From Daucus carota subsp. sativus (lineage: Eukaryota > Streptophyta > Magnoliopsida > Apiales > Apiaceae), in contig NC_030383.2 in the NCBI RefSeq assembly GCF_001625215.2, positions 62,796,949 to 62,860,948 of the forward strand: a stretch of DNA of 64,000 bases, written 5' to 3'. Under the pieces are notes generated by a model. That model ran no database searches. It saw nothing but the letters and a program-made list of their open reading frames with translations, and was not told the DNA's origin. Positions 47,700 through 58,358 of the stretch are shown in pieces (the first letter of the stretch is position 1; each line of letters starts with the position of its first letter). The position numbers were made by a program, and so were the translations under genes.

Positions 47700-48382
47700 A
47701 GTCTCCGAGCCCCAACAAGATTACAGCAGCGCCAGCAAGAACCGACAGCATCTTCGAGAAGCCGTTAACAATGTGGAACAAGTTCAAAAACTACACCATC
47801 TTCCAACAAAAATTGGAGCACAGAGACGAGACACTGCTGATTGCCGCGACTGTAATAGCTGCCATGGCTTACACATCCGCCATAAGCCCTCCGGGAGGCG
47901 TCGCTGGAATCGACGCCACAACTTATTCCAGCGATGATCCCTGGTATGCAGGCTACTATCTGTCACCCGGAAGTTCCCTCCTGGCCTACTTCTACGCGCC
48001 ACTGAGTAACGCGTTTTGGAGGGCTAATACGATCTCGTTTATGGCTGCTCTAAGTGTGATCTTCATTTATGTGACTGGCGCGAGTCTGAAGCAGAAGCTG
48101 TTTGTTTGGCTAATTCGTGCTGCGATGTGGGTGACTCTCTCGGCTATGATTATTGCCTACGAAGCGGCGGTGAGAGCCACCACTCCGAAGTATAACCAGA
48201 ATGCCGGAACACTTTATTCGGTCAGAGTCAGATTGTATTCTTGGATGGCTCATTGCCATTGTGGCTGTTCTTTATCGCTGTGGCCGCTACATTTTGAGGA
48301 AAAGTTATGAAAAAAAAGATGGCCACGACGAACAAGATAAATACAATCGAGATCGCCTCCACTGTTTCGACTCCAAGTCATA
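47700..48382 (+). pseudogene. PGG-domain fragment of an ankyrin gene, frameshifted
   Basis: The plus strand encodes MWNKFKNYTIFQQKLEHRDE, TLLIAATVIAAMAYTSAISP then PGGVAGIDATTYSSDD, and the first membrane segments (NTISFMAALSVIFIYVTGAS, LFVWLIRAAMWVTLSAMIIA). The ankyrin exon is missing. At about 48246 the frame changes: TGGATGGCTCATTGCC lacks two bases relative to the WMGLIA of paralogues. The last membrane segment (ILGWLIAIVAVLYRCGRYIL) is therefore read in another frame. It is a cluster relic joined to an ASY1 fragment. Confidence 0.88.
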
Positions 48383-48790
48383 ATAATAATGTCTAGTAAA
48401 TTTCAATCCGAACCCTAGCTCTTTGTTTTATCTTGCTTTATATGCCCGGTTTGTATTTTGTTTTATGATCACTAGTAACCTAGCCTCTATGTAATTTGTG
48501 TTCTGTTCGAATCTCGATGTTGTAAGTTTTTTATCTTGCTGTCTCAAAGAAATTGATAGTCGAATGATCATGTGTACACGTAAGTTTGTCAAATGATATG
48601 TATTGTGAGTGATAGTCGACTCATGTGTATACGTAAGTTTGGTCAATACCATAAAAAGTCAAACAAGACAAAAGAATTAGGACGAGGGAGTACATACTAA
48701 AGCTAAACAGAACACCACAAAAATATATTCCAAACCTACAATAGCATTTTTTTGAAGTTGATTGGCTTCATGAATCTTCTCCACAAGCTC
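48383..48790. other. Short intergenic DNA with a decayed Stowaway end
   Basis: There is no gene. TAAAAAGTCAAACAAGACAA followed by GGACGAGGGAGTA near 48653-48692 is one decayed Stowaway-type end. The sequence after about 48750 was once contiguous with the 3' end of the receptor-like protein gene. Confidence 0.5.
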
Positions 48791-48799
48791 AGCTCCAGT

Positions 48800-49288
48800 T
48801 AGGGGTGTAAACAAACCAAACTATTCGTGAGCTACTCGAGTTCGGCTCATAAAATATTCGAATTTGATTCGGTAATAATCGAGCCGAGCTCGAGCTCGAG
48901 CTATTTGGATGTTTTACCGAGCCGAACTCGAGCTTCAAATTACTCGGCTCGTAAGGTTCGCGAGCCTTATCGAGCCTCTATTATTTTTTTATTTTTTTAT
49001 TATAAATATATTTTTACAAATATATTTAATATTTTATTTATAATTTATATATTTAATCGAATCGAACTCGAGTCGAACCAATCATATTTCGAGTTTTTGT
49101 CAATATTTGGTGACTCGATTCGAGCTTTCGAGCCGAACTCGAGCCTACCGAACTATTTACGAGCCGAGTTTCGAACTTGAAATTATAGGCTCGGTCGAAC
49201 TCGAATTCGAGCTCGAGCCCCGAACTTTTCAGTCGAGCTCGAGCCGAGCCTGGCAGTATTCGACTCGGCTCGGCTCGTTTACACCCGT
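48800..49288. mobile_element. Mutator-like MITE at the 3' end of the receptor-like protein gene
   Basis: The ends are TAGGGGTGTAAACAAACC and GGCTCGTTTACACCCGTA. They are flanked by an exact 9-bp duplication AGCTCCAGT (48791-48799 and 49289-49297), the Mutator-sized target. The body is full of GAGCTCGAGC and CGAGCCGAGC words. It inserted in the last codons of the minus-strand receptor-like protein. Confidence 0.93.
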
Positions 49289-51922
49289 AGCTCCAGTGCT
49301 TTATTAATGTATCTGACAAACCATGCATCTAGGCTTCCTATGGTGAAGATGATGTAACCAGTAGAAAATCCGCATATCAATCCACATGAATATCCCATCA
49401 CGATCACTTCCCAAAAGAATCTATAATAATTCTCATCTTCATCATCATTCTGGATACCTTGTGGCAGTGGCGATGTATGCATGCATTTCTTTGTCAAAGG
49501 AGATCCACACAACGCAGAGTTGCCTAGGTAAGAACTATTCGTAAAAGTGCTGAATTGTCCTTTTCTAGGAATTTCTCCGGTAAGATGGTTTTCAGAGAGG
49601 TTCAAGGTAGAGAGAAATGTCAAACTAGTTAACTGATGAGGAATTCTACCTGTCAATTGATTCGACGATAAATCTAGAGATTGGAGCGCTTCCATATTTC
49701 CCAGAACTGATGGAACAAGTCCCGTAAGACTATTATAAGATAGATTAAGCAATGCAAGCCATCTAAGCTCCCCGGTGACCTTTGGAACTTTGCCTTGAAA
49801 TCTGTTGCATGAGAGATCAATGACTGTGTAAATATGAAGAAGGCTTCCCACTTCGTACTCCTTTCCTTTTACATTTAGAGAGACAGATGCAGGATGATAG
49901 TAAAATAATTGCATTGGTAAATTGTAATAATCATCCTTATCATCACCTGCTTTCATATTATCAAAATAGTGAATTGGCAAATTGCCAGTGAGTTCATTGT
50001 GGGAAAGATCTAGGACCCGTATCTTGGGGAACGGATGTGCTATATTTCTGAGACTTACTGTACCATTTACTCTGTTTGATCTTAAGACAAGGACTTCGAG
50101 CTCTCCAAGAGTAACTAGCCACAAAGGAAAGGCACCGCTTATAGCGTTATGTCCAATGTCAAGAACTTTTAACCGCTTACAGTCTGCCAATGCTAGGGAC
50201 AAAGGCCCTTCGAAGTGATTGCCATACATGTTTAAAACTTTCAGGTGACAGCTCCTGGAGAAATTTGTTGGTATAGTTCCTCGAAATTGATTTCTACCAA
50301 CATTAATGGAATTTAGTGTTCCTACCATATTTCCCAAACAACGTGGAAGTGCACCACTGAATCTATTATCGGACAGGTCAAGAATCTTCAGGGATGTGGC
50401 ATTGCAAATAACTGCTGGAATCTCACCTGTCAAAACTTAAAAGGCATGAGAAATAATAAATTTGAAGTAATCAAACTACTGAAAATTATTAAGTTAAGTT
50501 GCTTGCTACGAAAAAAGGAAGATATAAAGAGACAAGCAGACCTGTAAAATGGTTTCCACTTAAATTAATGCAATCAAGATTCGGCTGAACATAAAATTTC
50601 TTGAAAATGTTCCCTGAAAAGTTGTTCCATGATAAATCAATGAGCGACAAGGATCTAGAGTTTTTCAGGAAGTCACTAGAAATACTGCCAGAAAACCTAT
50701 TATGATCCAGGGTAAGATAAATTAGATCAGTGAGATTAGAGATGGTCTCTGGAAGTGATCCGGTCAATTGATTTTCATCAAGAAGAAGTGCTTTCAGTTG
50801 CTTCAGATTTCCGATATCAAATGGAATATTACCAGTAAGATAATTGGAATCAAGAAACAATTCTTTGAGTTGTGTGAGGAGCGACAATTCTGAAGGAATA
50901 TTGCCACTAAGATTATTGGTATATAGATGTAATTGATTAAGCTTTGTCAAGAGCCCCAGCTCAGAAGGAATGCTGCCATTGAAATAGTTATCTCCAAGGT
51001 CTAGGATTCGAAGCTCACCAAGTAGACCTAGAGAAGAAGGGATAGGTCCTTCAAAAAAATTAGAAAATAATTGAAGTTCTTCCAGACCATGGAGCGTGCT
51101 AATATCATCAGGAATAACACTTGAAAGGTTATTTTTTGCTAGGCAAAGAACTCTCAATTTGGTACACTTGAATATATGTGGTGGAATCGGCCCCCTGAAA
51201 CTATTGTTACCAAAATTTAGGTATTCAAGATTATGCAAATTGTTAAATTCAGGCACCAGATCACCTGTTAACATATTATATGAAAGATCAAGGTAAGTCA
51301 GGTTATGACTATTGGATATGAATTCTGGGAATCCCGAGAGAAGATTATTCTGACTAAGATTGAGGCTCTTCAAAAATGGCATGGGGGAAAAATTAGACCA
51401 GTTTGGAGCTTCTAAGTGATTATATGACAGGTCCAAGGTGTGCAACCTCTGAAGACGACTAACCTGGTAAGGAACAGAACCTCTGAGATTATTGTGGCTT
51501 AAATTGAGGTATACCAGCTCTGTCAAATCTTCAATATTTGGTGGAATTGGACCAGTGAAGTTGTTGTATGCGATGTTGAAACGCTTGAGTTCTGGAAATG
51601 TACTGAAACGGAACTGACCAAGCGATGCCATGAGTTGATTTTCTGCAAGATCAATCTCACTGACAGAACCTGCAGAGTTACAAATAATGCCAGTCCAGTT
51701 ACAAAGATTAGTGAGATTAATGAGTGACCAGGATTCGAGGAAAGTAGACCGAGACATGCTACTCTTCCATTTCACTAGAGCTTCGCCTTCTTCTTGCCTT
51801 CTTGTAGATCTTTCCGTGAGGGTCAATGGAAGCAATGAGAGAAAGAAAACAACAACAATAAGGTCATTAGAGTTTCGAAAGTGAACCATGTTTCTCCTCA
51901 AATTCATCGTAAAATATTGCAC
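49279..51922 (-). CDS. LRR receptor-like protein (RLP), C-terminal tail altered by a MITE
   Basis: Exons 51922-50542 and 50426-49279 join in phase (HFTG/EIPAV) to give up to 842 residues. A signal peptide (LIVVVFFLSLLPLTL) leads to an LRR N-cap (ALVKWKSSMSRSTFLESWSL, NLCNWTGIICNS). More than twenty plant-type extracellular LRRs follow (for example LEYLNFGNNSFRGPIPPHIF). An island near GDDKDDYYNLPMQLFYYHPA precedes the last four LRRs. A C-cap (NSALCGSPLTKKC), an acidic juxtamembrane region and one transmembrane helix (VIVMGYSCGLICGFSTGYII) complete it. There is no kinase domain, as expected for an RLP. The cytoplasmic tail now ends in LELRV, with stop and last residues supplied by a Mutator-like MITE. 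Upstream in-frame ATGs at 51922, 51907 and 51889 make the exact start uncertain. Confidence 0.9.
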
Positions 51923-52470
51923 ACAACTATATGAATTATATGGTAAATGTCTATATGAATTAGTATATATGTGCTCTGTCTCGAAACCAAATGAAGAAGT
52001 TTATAGCTAGCATGTTAGTGCAGATCGGCTACTAGATGAGTGTGGAAACCTAATGATTCCTTTCTCACCTGCTTTTCTAATAAAATTAGCTTTTTAAGTA
52101 CTCATGAGTCAAAAGCCAGATCTATATGGGACAATTTACTTCTGCTAACTTTCTAATTATTGGACATCATAATTTTTTTCTTTTTCTCTGATTAATAATT
52201 AGCCCACTATAAAAGTACATAAATGTAGTCCGTCAAAAATAATCACTTCTAATATTTTGGGGCATATTTTCTTTGCAAGACTTGAAAAGCATGTTGCAGG
52301 AACCAAATTTAATAAGTGATTGAGAAGACTTGAAAGTGAGGAGATTAAATTTGTCGACTTGGGTGTTCAGACTTGGTGCATATTTGGGCATACGAAAGTG
52401 AGTAGACTTGGTGTATATGGACTAACTGGTGCTTTAAAGACTTTGAAGCTTCTATGAAGACTTGTTTACC
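51923..52470. other. Promoter side of the receptor-like protein gene
   Basis: No coding sequence of a known family is seen. The first 120 bp beyond the start codon (minus-strand upstream) are AT-rich, with TACTAATTCATATAGACATT-type words. The rest to 52470 has repeated GACTTGGTGTATATG/GACTTGGTGCATATT words and shows no match to the ankyrin or receptor families. Confidence 0.4.
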
Positions 52471-52474
52471 AGGA

Positions 52475-52885
52475 ATAAATGTTCTAAAATTAAGTTGGTG
52501 AGGAAGATGTGGAATATGGTGAGAAACTTTACTATCTTTCAAGAGAAAAAGGAAAAAAGAGATGATCCTTTATTGGTAGCAGCAACTGCAAGTGAAATAT
52601 ATATAGGAAAATGCTTGGTGCACATAATTGTGTACAAAAACATGTACATAATGACTTGTGGTGGTATCTAATTGGATGGCCCCCCTGCATTTACACCAAC
52701 CACCCCAATTATAATTCACCACATCACCTGCCACATCATTATGTACAAATTTTCTGCACACAATTATGTGCACCTAGCACTACTCATATATATATATATA
52801 TATATATATAGCTGCAATGGCTTACCAAGCAGCTATTAGCCCTCCGGGCGGTGTTGCTTCAATAGATGCCACAGGAAAATTAGGG
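52475..52885 (+). pseudogene. PGG-domain fragment interrupted by a MITE
   Basis: The fragment starts with KLVRKMWNMVRNFTIFQEKK and LLVAATA. It is cut at about 52590 by a 220-bp MITE and resumes at about 52812 with AAMAYQAAISPPGGVASIDA before losing similarity. No ankyrin exon or membrane segments remain. It lies just beyond the 5' flank of the minus-strand receptor-like protein gene. Confidence 0.88.
52590..52812. mobile_element. MITE inside the PGG fragment
   Basis: GTGCACATAATTGTGTACAA near the left end pairs with CACACAATTATGTGCACC near the right end. An ATATATAT tract closes the right side. Short inverted repeats continue inward (ACATGTACATAATG and CATTATGTACAAAT). The exact target duplication is obscured by the AT tract. 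Confidence 0.65.
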
Positions 52886-53640
52886 TGTTTGATTTATGGT
52901 TAATGATCAAACTAAAAATACAAACTACAAACTCAAATAATTTTTTACTAAATCGCGTCAAAGTTAACATATATGGTATGCACATTGATGGTTGGTAGAT
53001 GGAGAAAATATATTGAAATCAAATTTCAGAAAAAGTTTAACGATTGACGAAAAAAATCAAATTAAAAACAGACGAAAATATGTAGATAATGTATTGTGCA
53101 GTGTGTTTCAATAGCGTATATGTTTACTTATACATGATCATTAGATTATATTCATTTAAGCATATCAAGATGAGATAGAATAGATACAAATAAACACAAC
53201 TAATAATTAATTAATTAAATTATTTTCAAGTAACTACTCGGCGGGGAGCTGTGAATAAAAGAGATTTATGAGTAGTTTGTAGCATATTGTCAACAAAGGG
53301 CTTCTTTTAAAAGGTCCAAAAACTCAGTTTAACAAGATCAGGAAAATAAATGTTTATGCAGCAGCTTAAATGTCACATCTTGTCAGATGCTAATGTGGTT
53401 TAAAGCAGTATGAGTGTGGATTTAAAGTAGGAAGAATGTGGACTAATTGCTCATTTCTGTGCAAGTGATTATAAAAATTTCTATGATCCAGACCTGACGA
53501 AACTGCATTATTGGGAATGAGATCTTGACAAGTTATCTATCAGTTGTGGTAATGTTTCTTACTTTCTTTAAATCGATGGCCAAATTTTGTCTAAAATTTA
53601 ATAATTTTGGATCGTTTTTGAGAGTATTATGAAATTAAGA
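52886..53640. other. AT-rich intergenic DNA, no gene seen
   Basis: No supported gene or bounded element. Confidence 0.5.
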
Positions 53641-53644
53641 GATC

Positions 53645-53935
53645 CTGTTTGTGTGGCTATAAGCCAAAGGTTAAAGTGGTTTCTGACTTTAAGCTGAAAA
53701 ATGTGTGTTTGTGTAATAATCGAGAAACTCCGACTTAAAGTCACAACTGATTTAAAGTCGGTAGTTCGTTTGTATTTTTTGAGTGACCTAATTTTTTTAA
53801 ATAAAATTACCCATAACTTATAAATCACTTTAATTTTAATTATTAAATTATAAATTATAAATTATAATTCATTAATAAGTCAAAATTATAAAACAAACAT
53901 TTTAAAAGCTCGACTTATCACATTAAGTCAATTTA
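53645..53935. mobile_element. MITE related to those at 16.1 and 19.8 kb
   Basis: CCTGTTTGTGTGGCTATAAG, GTGGTTTCTGACTTTAAGC and TTTGAGTGACCTAATTTTTT repeat the layout of the element in the 15.4 kb gene intron. Its right part was later split by a Mutator-like MITE at 53936. Confidence 0.5.
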
Positions 53936-54227
53936 GGGTCAAGAGAGAACCATTAGAGAGAACCATAGAACCCTTGCCTTATAAGTAGGGTTCTGCGGCC
54001 GAACTTAAGTATTAGTTAGAGTTTTGCAGCAGAACCTTCACATGCAAAAAAATGTCAATATCTATGTATTATATTTTAAAATTATATTTGAACACATACA
54101 ACAATGAAAAAACATGAAAAAAACATATATTTGGATTTAGATCCTAAAAATCTATTTAAAATTTAGGGTTAACCTTAGTGGTTCTATGGTTCTATTTTAA
54201 GGACGGCTTCTCTCTTGAGCGCGACCC
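53936..54227. mobile_element. Mutator-like MITE (GGGTC...GACCC)
   Basis: The ends are GGGTCAAGAGAGAACC and TTCTCTCTTGAGCGCGACCC. They are flanked by AGTCAATTTA and AGTCAGTTTA, a 9-10 bp duplication with one mismatch. It is the same family as 59069-59338, in opposite orientation, sharing GATCTAAATCCAAATATATG and ATTTTAAATAGATTTT. Confidence 0.9.
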
Positions 54228-54837
54228 AGTCAGTTTAAGTCGTAATTCATAATTTTAAGCTCCACCAAAGAGAGATAACTGTCTTTTGTAATCATGTTAA
54301 TTTTGTCGAAGCAGTGGCTGTTTGTTTCTTGATCTTGACTGTCCTTTGTAGAGTAAAGAAAATAGAAATATTAGAACATCAGTACTGTCAGTGTAAAACA
54401 ATTCTCGCTTAGAACATCTTCACTTGCTCTACAGATACTTTGTTCAGTTGTTCAACGGCTTTTCTTGCTTTACAGATAATTGTGATTTGCAAAACCTGAG
54501 TTTTCGTAACAGTGAGGCAAATCATCTCCAAAGCACCCGACATAAGTGGTATTACTACATATGTAATCAGTATCTTTTACTTTTTTTTTTTTTTTTGCTA
54601 AATCAGTATCTTTTACTTTTACTTTTACTTGTTTAAGATTATGTGAGACAAAACATCTTTAAACAAAAATGCAGAAGCTTGATTCTGAAAACCATATAAA
54701 TGTGCCAGCAAGAAAATGCAAGGAAGTAGAAAAAGTATAACCTCCTACCCTACTCAGCTCAATTCGTCTATCAAGTATCAACTAACAGGTACCCAAATCC
54801 ATCTCAATATTGCTAATTATGTTTTGATTTTAGCATG
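54228..54837. promoter_or_regulatory. Upstream region of the 55.3 kb ankyrin gene, duplicated at 43.3 kb
   Basis: Bases 54228-54665 match 43330-43762 (same direction). The remainder (GCAGAAGCTTGATTCTGAAA and onward) is unique within the window. The region lies 0.4-1.0 kb upstream of the ankyrin start, so it may contain promoter elements or a noncoding first exon. That role is inferred. Confidence 0.5.
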
Positions 54838-55160
54838 CTAGACCTCTCTCTCTCCTCCCCCTCCTCTCTCTCTCGCGCTCTCCCTCTCTCTCTCTCCCCT
54901 CTCTCTCTCTCTCTCTCTCCCCCTCTCCCTCTCTCTCTCTCCCTCTCTTTTCTCTCCCTCCCTCCCTCTCTCTCTCTCTCTCTCCCTCTCTTTTCTCTCC
55001 CTCCCTCCCTCTCTCTCTCTCCGTCTCTTTTCTCTCCCTCCCTCCCCCTCCCTCCCTCCCCCCCTCCCTCTCTCTCTCTCTATCTCTATCTCTCTCTCCC
55101 TCGCCCCCTCCCTCCCTCCCTCACTCTTCCTCTCTTCCTCCATCCTGTTCCATCTCCCTC
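54838..55160 (+). repeat. 320-bp polypyrimidine (CTCTCT/CCCTCC) tract
   Basis: Almost pure C/T on the plus strand: CTCTCTCTCTC runs alternate with CCCTCCCTCC. It ends about 110 bp before the ankyrin start codon, so it lies in the promoter or leader. Reading frames across it are low-complexity artefacts. Confidence 0.95.
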
Positions 55161-55271
55161 TCACGAAGTTGTTCTCAAAATGAAATGAATTTCCAATTAG
55201 TACCAAAACCCTACTCACAAGTAATTAATATATTTATATGCAGATAAATACAGGATATAAAAGTTGAGGCG

Positions 55272-56835
55272 ATGGAGAAGAAGCTTTACGATGCATGCGT
55301 GAAAGGCGATGTGAAGGAATTGGAGGCACTGATGAGAGAAGATGAACTCACTCTTGCTAGACTTTCAATATCTTCTTGCTTTAACCAAACACCCCTGCAT
55401 TTAGCTTCCATGTTAGGTCACTTCGAATTTGCCAAATCTCTTCTTTTTTATAAGCCTGACTTTGCTAGCAGGTCAGATTCACAGGATCGTTCTCCTCTTC
55501 ATGTGGCATCAGCAAATGGATATGCAAATATCGTTAAACTATTGTTAGAGTACGATCAGGAAATGTGCCAAGTTCGTGATGAGGATGGAAGGACTCCCCT
55601 TCATTTGGCTGTAATGAATGGTCAACATGACTCTGTTATGGAGCTGATAAAAGTGACTTCCGGATCATGTGGTGAAGAAGGGACGGTACTGCATTTGTGT
55701 GTTATGTATAATCGTTTGAATCTTCTCGTTCGTTTGTTAGAATTGAACGACCACGATTTGCCAAACATTAAAGATGCCAATGGCAACACTATTCTACACT
55801 CTGCAGCAGCTTTAAGACGAATGCAGGTGAATTAATTAACTTTATTTGATATAAGTTTTCAATGTTAAAATCTCTTGGAGTGTGTAATGCAAGATTTGTT
55901 ATGGTCCGAGTGTTAATATTCATTTCCAATGCACGGTTTTCTGGCCTCAGATAATAAAATACCTGATCACGAGTAGAAGTAAAGTGGACGTGAATTCAGT
56001 AAATAAAAATGGCCTCACAGCTTTTGACATAATAGACCAAATGCCTAAAGATGTGAACACTATGGAAATCAAGGAGCTTCTTTTCTCAGCCAGTAGATCC
56101 AGAACCAAAGAAATTAAAGAAGCAGCAAAAACGAACGGTCTCCAGGCTCCAAGGGTAGGCCGCGCATCTGGAGCTGAAAATAAAACAGAGGAAGTATCAG
56201 CAGTAGCAAGTGACAGCAATTTCAAGCCAGCTAAGATGTGGCAGAAGGTGAAAACTTCCATCTTTCAAAATAAAAAGGAAAAGATAGACGATTCGATACT
56301 GGTAGCAGCAACTTTGATAGCTGCCATGGCTTACCAAGCAGCTATTAGCCCTCCAGGTGGTGTCGCTGGATTGGATGCCTCGGAAAATTCACTTCGTTCT
56401 AAAACATATGATCTTGGACCTGCCGAGTCCTTTCTAGCGTACTTTCACCCAAAATTGAGTAACATATTTTGGATATCTAACACCATCTCGTTCACGGCTT
56501 CACTGAGTGTGACATTTTTATATATCAGTGGCGCAAAACTGAAACGAAGGATTTTTATTTGGCTTATAAGGGCGGCCATGTGGATGACTCTTACCTCAAT
56601 GACCGTGGCCTATACATGTGCAGTTCAAGCCACTTCTGGAGGATACAAGCAGAGCCATACAATTTATGCACTATTCATAGCACAATACGTATGGACCGGT
56701 TTGATTCTGCTTTCGTTCTTAGTTCTTGTTTATCGCTCAGTCCGCTACGTAGTGAGAAATAAAAGGGCTACCAGGAAGAAGGATATCAGGGAAGCTGCCA
56801 CTTTCTTCAGAACCCCGAACACTGATATCATCTGA
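55272..56835 (+). CDS. Ankyrin-repeat PGG-domain membrane protein (BDA1-like)
   Basis: Exons 55272-55826 and 55951-56835 join in phase to give 479 residues. Ankyrin repeats include NQTPLHLASMLGHFEFAKSL, DRSPLHVASANGYANIVKLL and GRTPLHLAVMNGQHDSVMEL. The fourth (VLHLCVMYNRLNLLVRLLEL) and fifth (GNTILHSAAALRRMQIIKYL) follow, the last spanning the intron. A Lys/Ala-rich linker leads to the PGG domain (LVAATLIAAMAYQAAISPPG then GVAGLD) and about four hydrophobic segments ending in a basic tail. The start MEKKLYDAC is conserved. AGTTGAGGCGATGGAG replaces the ...GAGGTGATGGAG seen in neighbours, so the extra upstream residues of other copies are lost here. Possible acceptor TGCAG lies 30 bp upstream. 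The frame is intact. Confidence 0.92.
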
Positions 56836-58340
56836 TACAAATAACTGATTTGCTATCTGAGTCCACTTCACATTTGAACCACTTACTCTATCTAGCTAGG
56901 TTCCTTGCCTTTCTATATGATATAAATTGTATCTTTCATTTTTATTCTGCAATCGATCCACTTATTATCCTTAATTTGTAGTATCTAATTTAGATCAAAC
57001 TGTATTGCACAATCTAAAGAACAAATTATCTCAAATTCTTCATCTTTACGGGGAAAGATCCAAATCTCCATAGTTTTAACACAAAGAAACTATAGAACCG
57101 ATGTTACTATTGTAAGGATAAAATGGTAGAATAAGATAATAACTGGTGCTTCCACCTGTGTTCCACTAAATTTTGGAGAATAATATCAAAAAAGTAATCC
57201 CCCAACAATGACTGCTTTTAGGGTTTATATATTTTTGCAACTGTCTTTAGGGTTCTTAAATGGGGATCGATGCTAGCTATTGTGCGACAACTTTCAAGAT
57301 GCTATACATGAGGAGTGTAGTACAATTCATAAAAGAGTTTTGGATGCTTAATTGTAGCATAATCTACATCTGCTGCTTTTTAAATGCAGAAAAAGCTACT
57401 TAAACATGATTAGGGAAATAAATTCCATTACTTTAGCTCAGTTATTTTATGCAGTAGCTTGAATGACACATATTGCTAGATGCGAATCTGGATTAAACCA
57501 GTATGGAGAAACTAAAACTGTTGTGGATTGCCTCTCTAACAACATTATTTCTGAAAGCAACTATTGTTAAGAAGGATTATTAACAACACCACGTTTAATA
57601 GAAAACGTTGTTGGTTCTGGGTGTTGCACAACAATTTTTTCAACGTAAACCATCATGTTCAGCACTATCACACACAACGGTGCGCACCGTTGTCTGATAC
57701 GCACATCAGACGGCGTCTCGATAGACCACGGTTTTCCGTGGTCTCAGACAACGGGCAAAAACCGTTGTGTGATGCTAAATCTGTTGTAGTGATTGATGGA
57801 GTCATGGAATTTTGCAACTCTACTGCAGCCGAAAACCTTATTACAGCATCTTTTGCTTTTCATTAGTTTAGAGAGTAATGTGCTCCTAAATTTTGATTAA
57901 TATAATTAAGTTCTGGAATGATAATGAAGATTAAATCTAAAGATAAGTTAAATTATGTTTTTATTAAAGGTAAAATCTCAAAGGATGTTACCACTAGCTT
58001 CTCTTTTGACCTTGTTTATCTTTTGCTTCTTAGGAAAGAAAAAGGAAAAGAACCTACGAATGAACAAATTCTATGTTTCTTTGTCCTAAAAAACCCTTAT
58101 ATAAGTGTTGCCAAGAGGATTGATGAAGACACCTGATAATTAATTAGCTTCTGTATAACTGAGCTCCACTCTTGGCTGAAGTTAACAGGTTCTGATCATT
58201 CGATCTGGAACTTTGAAATTCAGTTTCTTATTGTTGTATTTATATTGCTAATTATATTTAAAAAAATTTGTCTAATTAAATAGTATGCAATTCTGGTAAG
58301 TATTTTAATCTTATTCTCAGAATTACTCATATTTTTTTTA
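56836..58340. other. Intergenic DNA with a miniature CACTA element
   Basis: No supported gene. Bases 57420-57520 resemble 53330-53430 (TTTATGCAGTAGCTTGAATG against TTTATGCAGCAGCTTAAATG), another sign of segmental copying. Bases 57900-58130 have an open frame without recognisable family. Confidence 0.5.
57663..57791. mobile_element. Miniature CACTA-like element
   Basis: The left end is CACTATCACACACAACGG; the right end on the other strand begins CACTACAACAG. Internal palindromes ACAACGGTGCGCACCGTTGT and GACCACGGTTTTCCGTGGTC are present. The 3-bp flanks do not match (CAG, ATT), so one end may be truncated. It is unrelated in sequence to the 10-kb CACTA element. Confidence 0.55.
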
Positions 58341-58358
58341 TTCAGAGAGATCCAAGGC

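Noticed and set aside
48827..49328. Arg/Ser/Glu-rich frames near the receptor 3' end
   Set aside because: They are translations of GAGCTCGAGC repeats inside a Mutator-like MITE with a 9-bp target duplication.
54838..55218. Long open frames on both strands
   Set aside because: They are translations of the CT/GA low-complexity tract (Ser/Leu/Pro or Arg/Glu/Gly runs), not genes.
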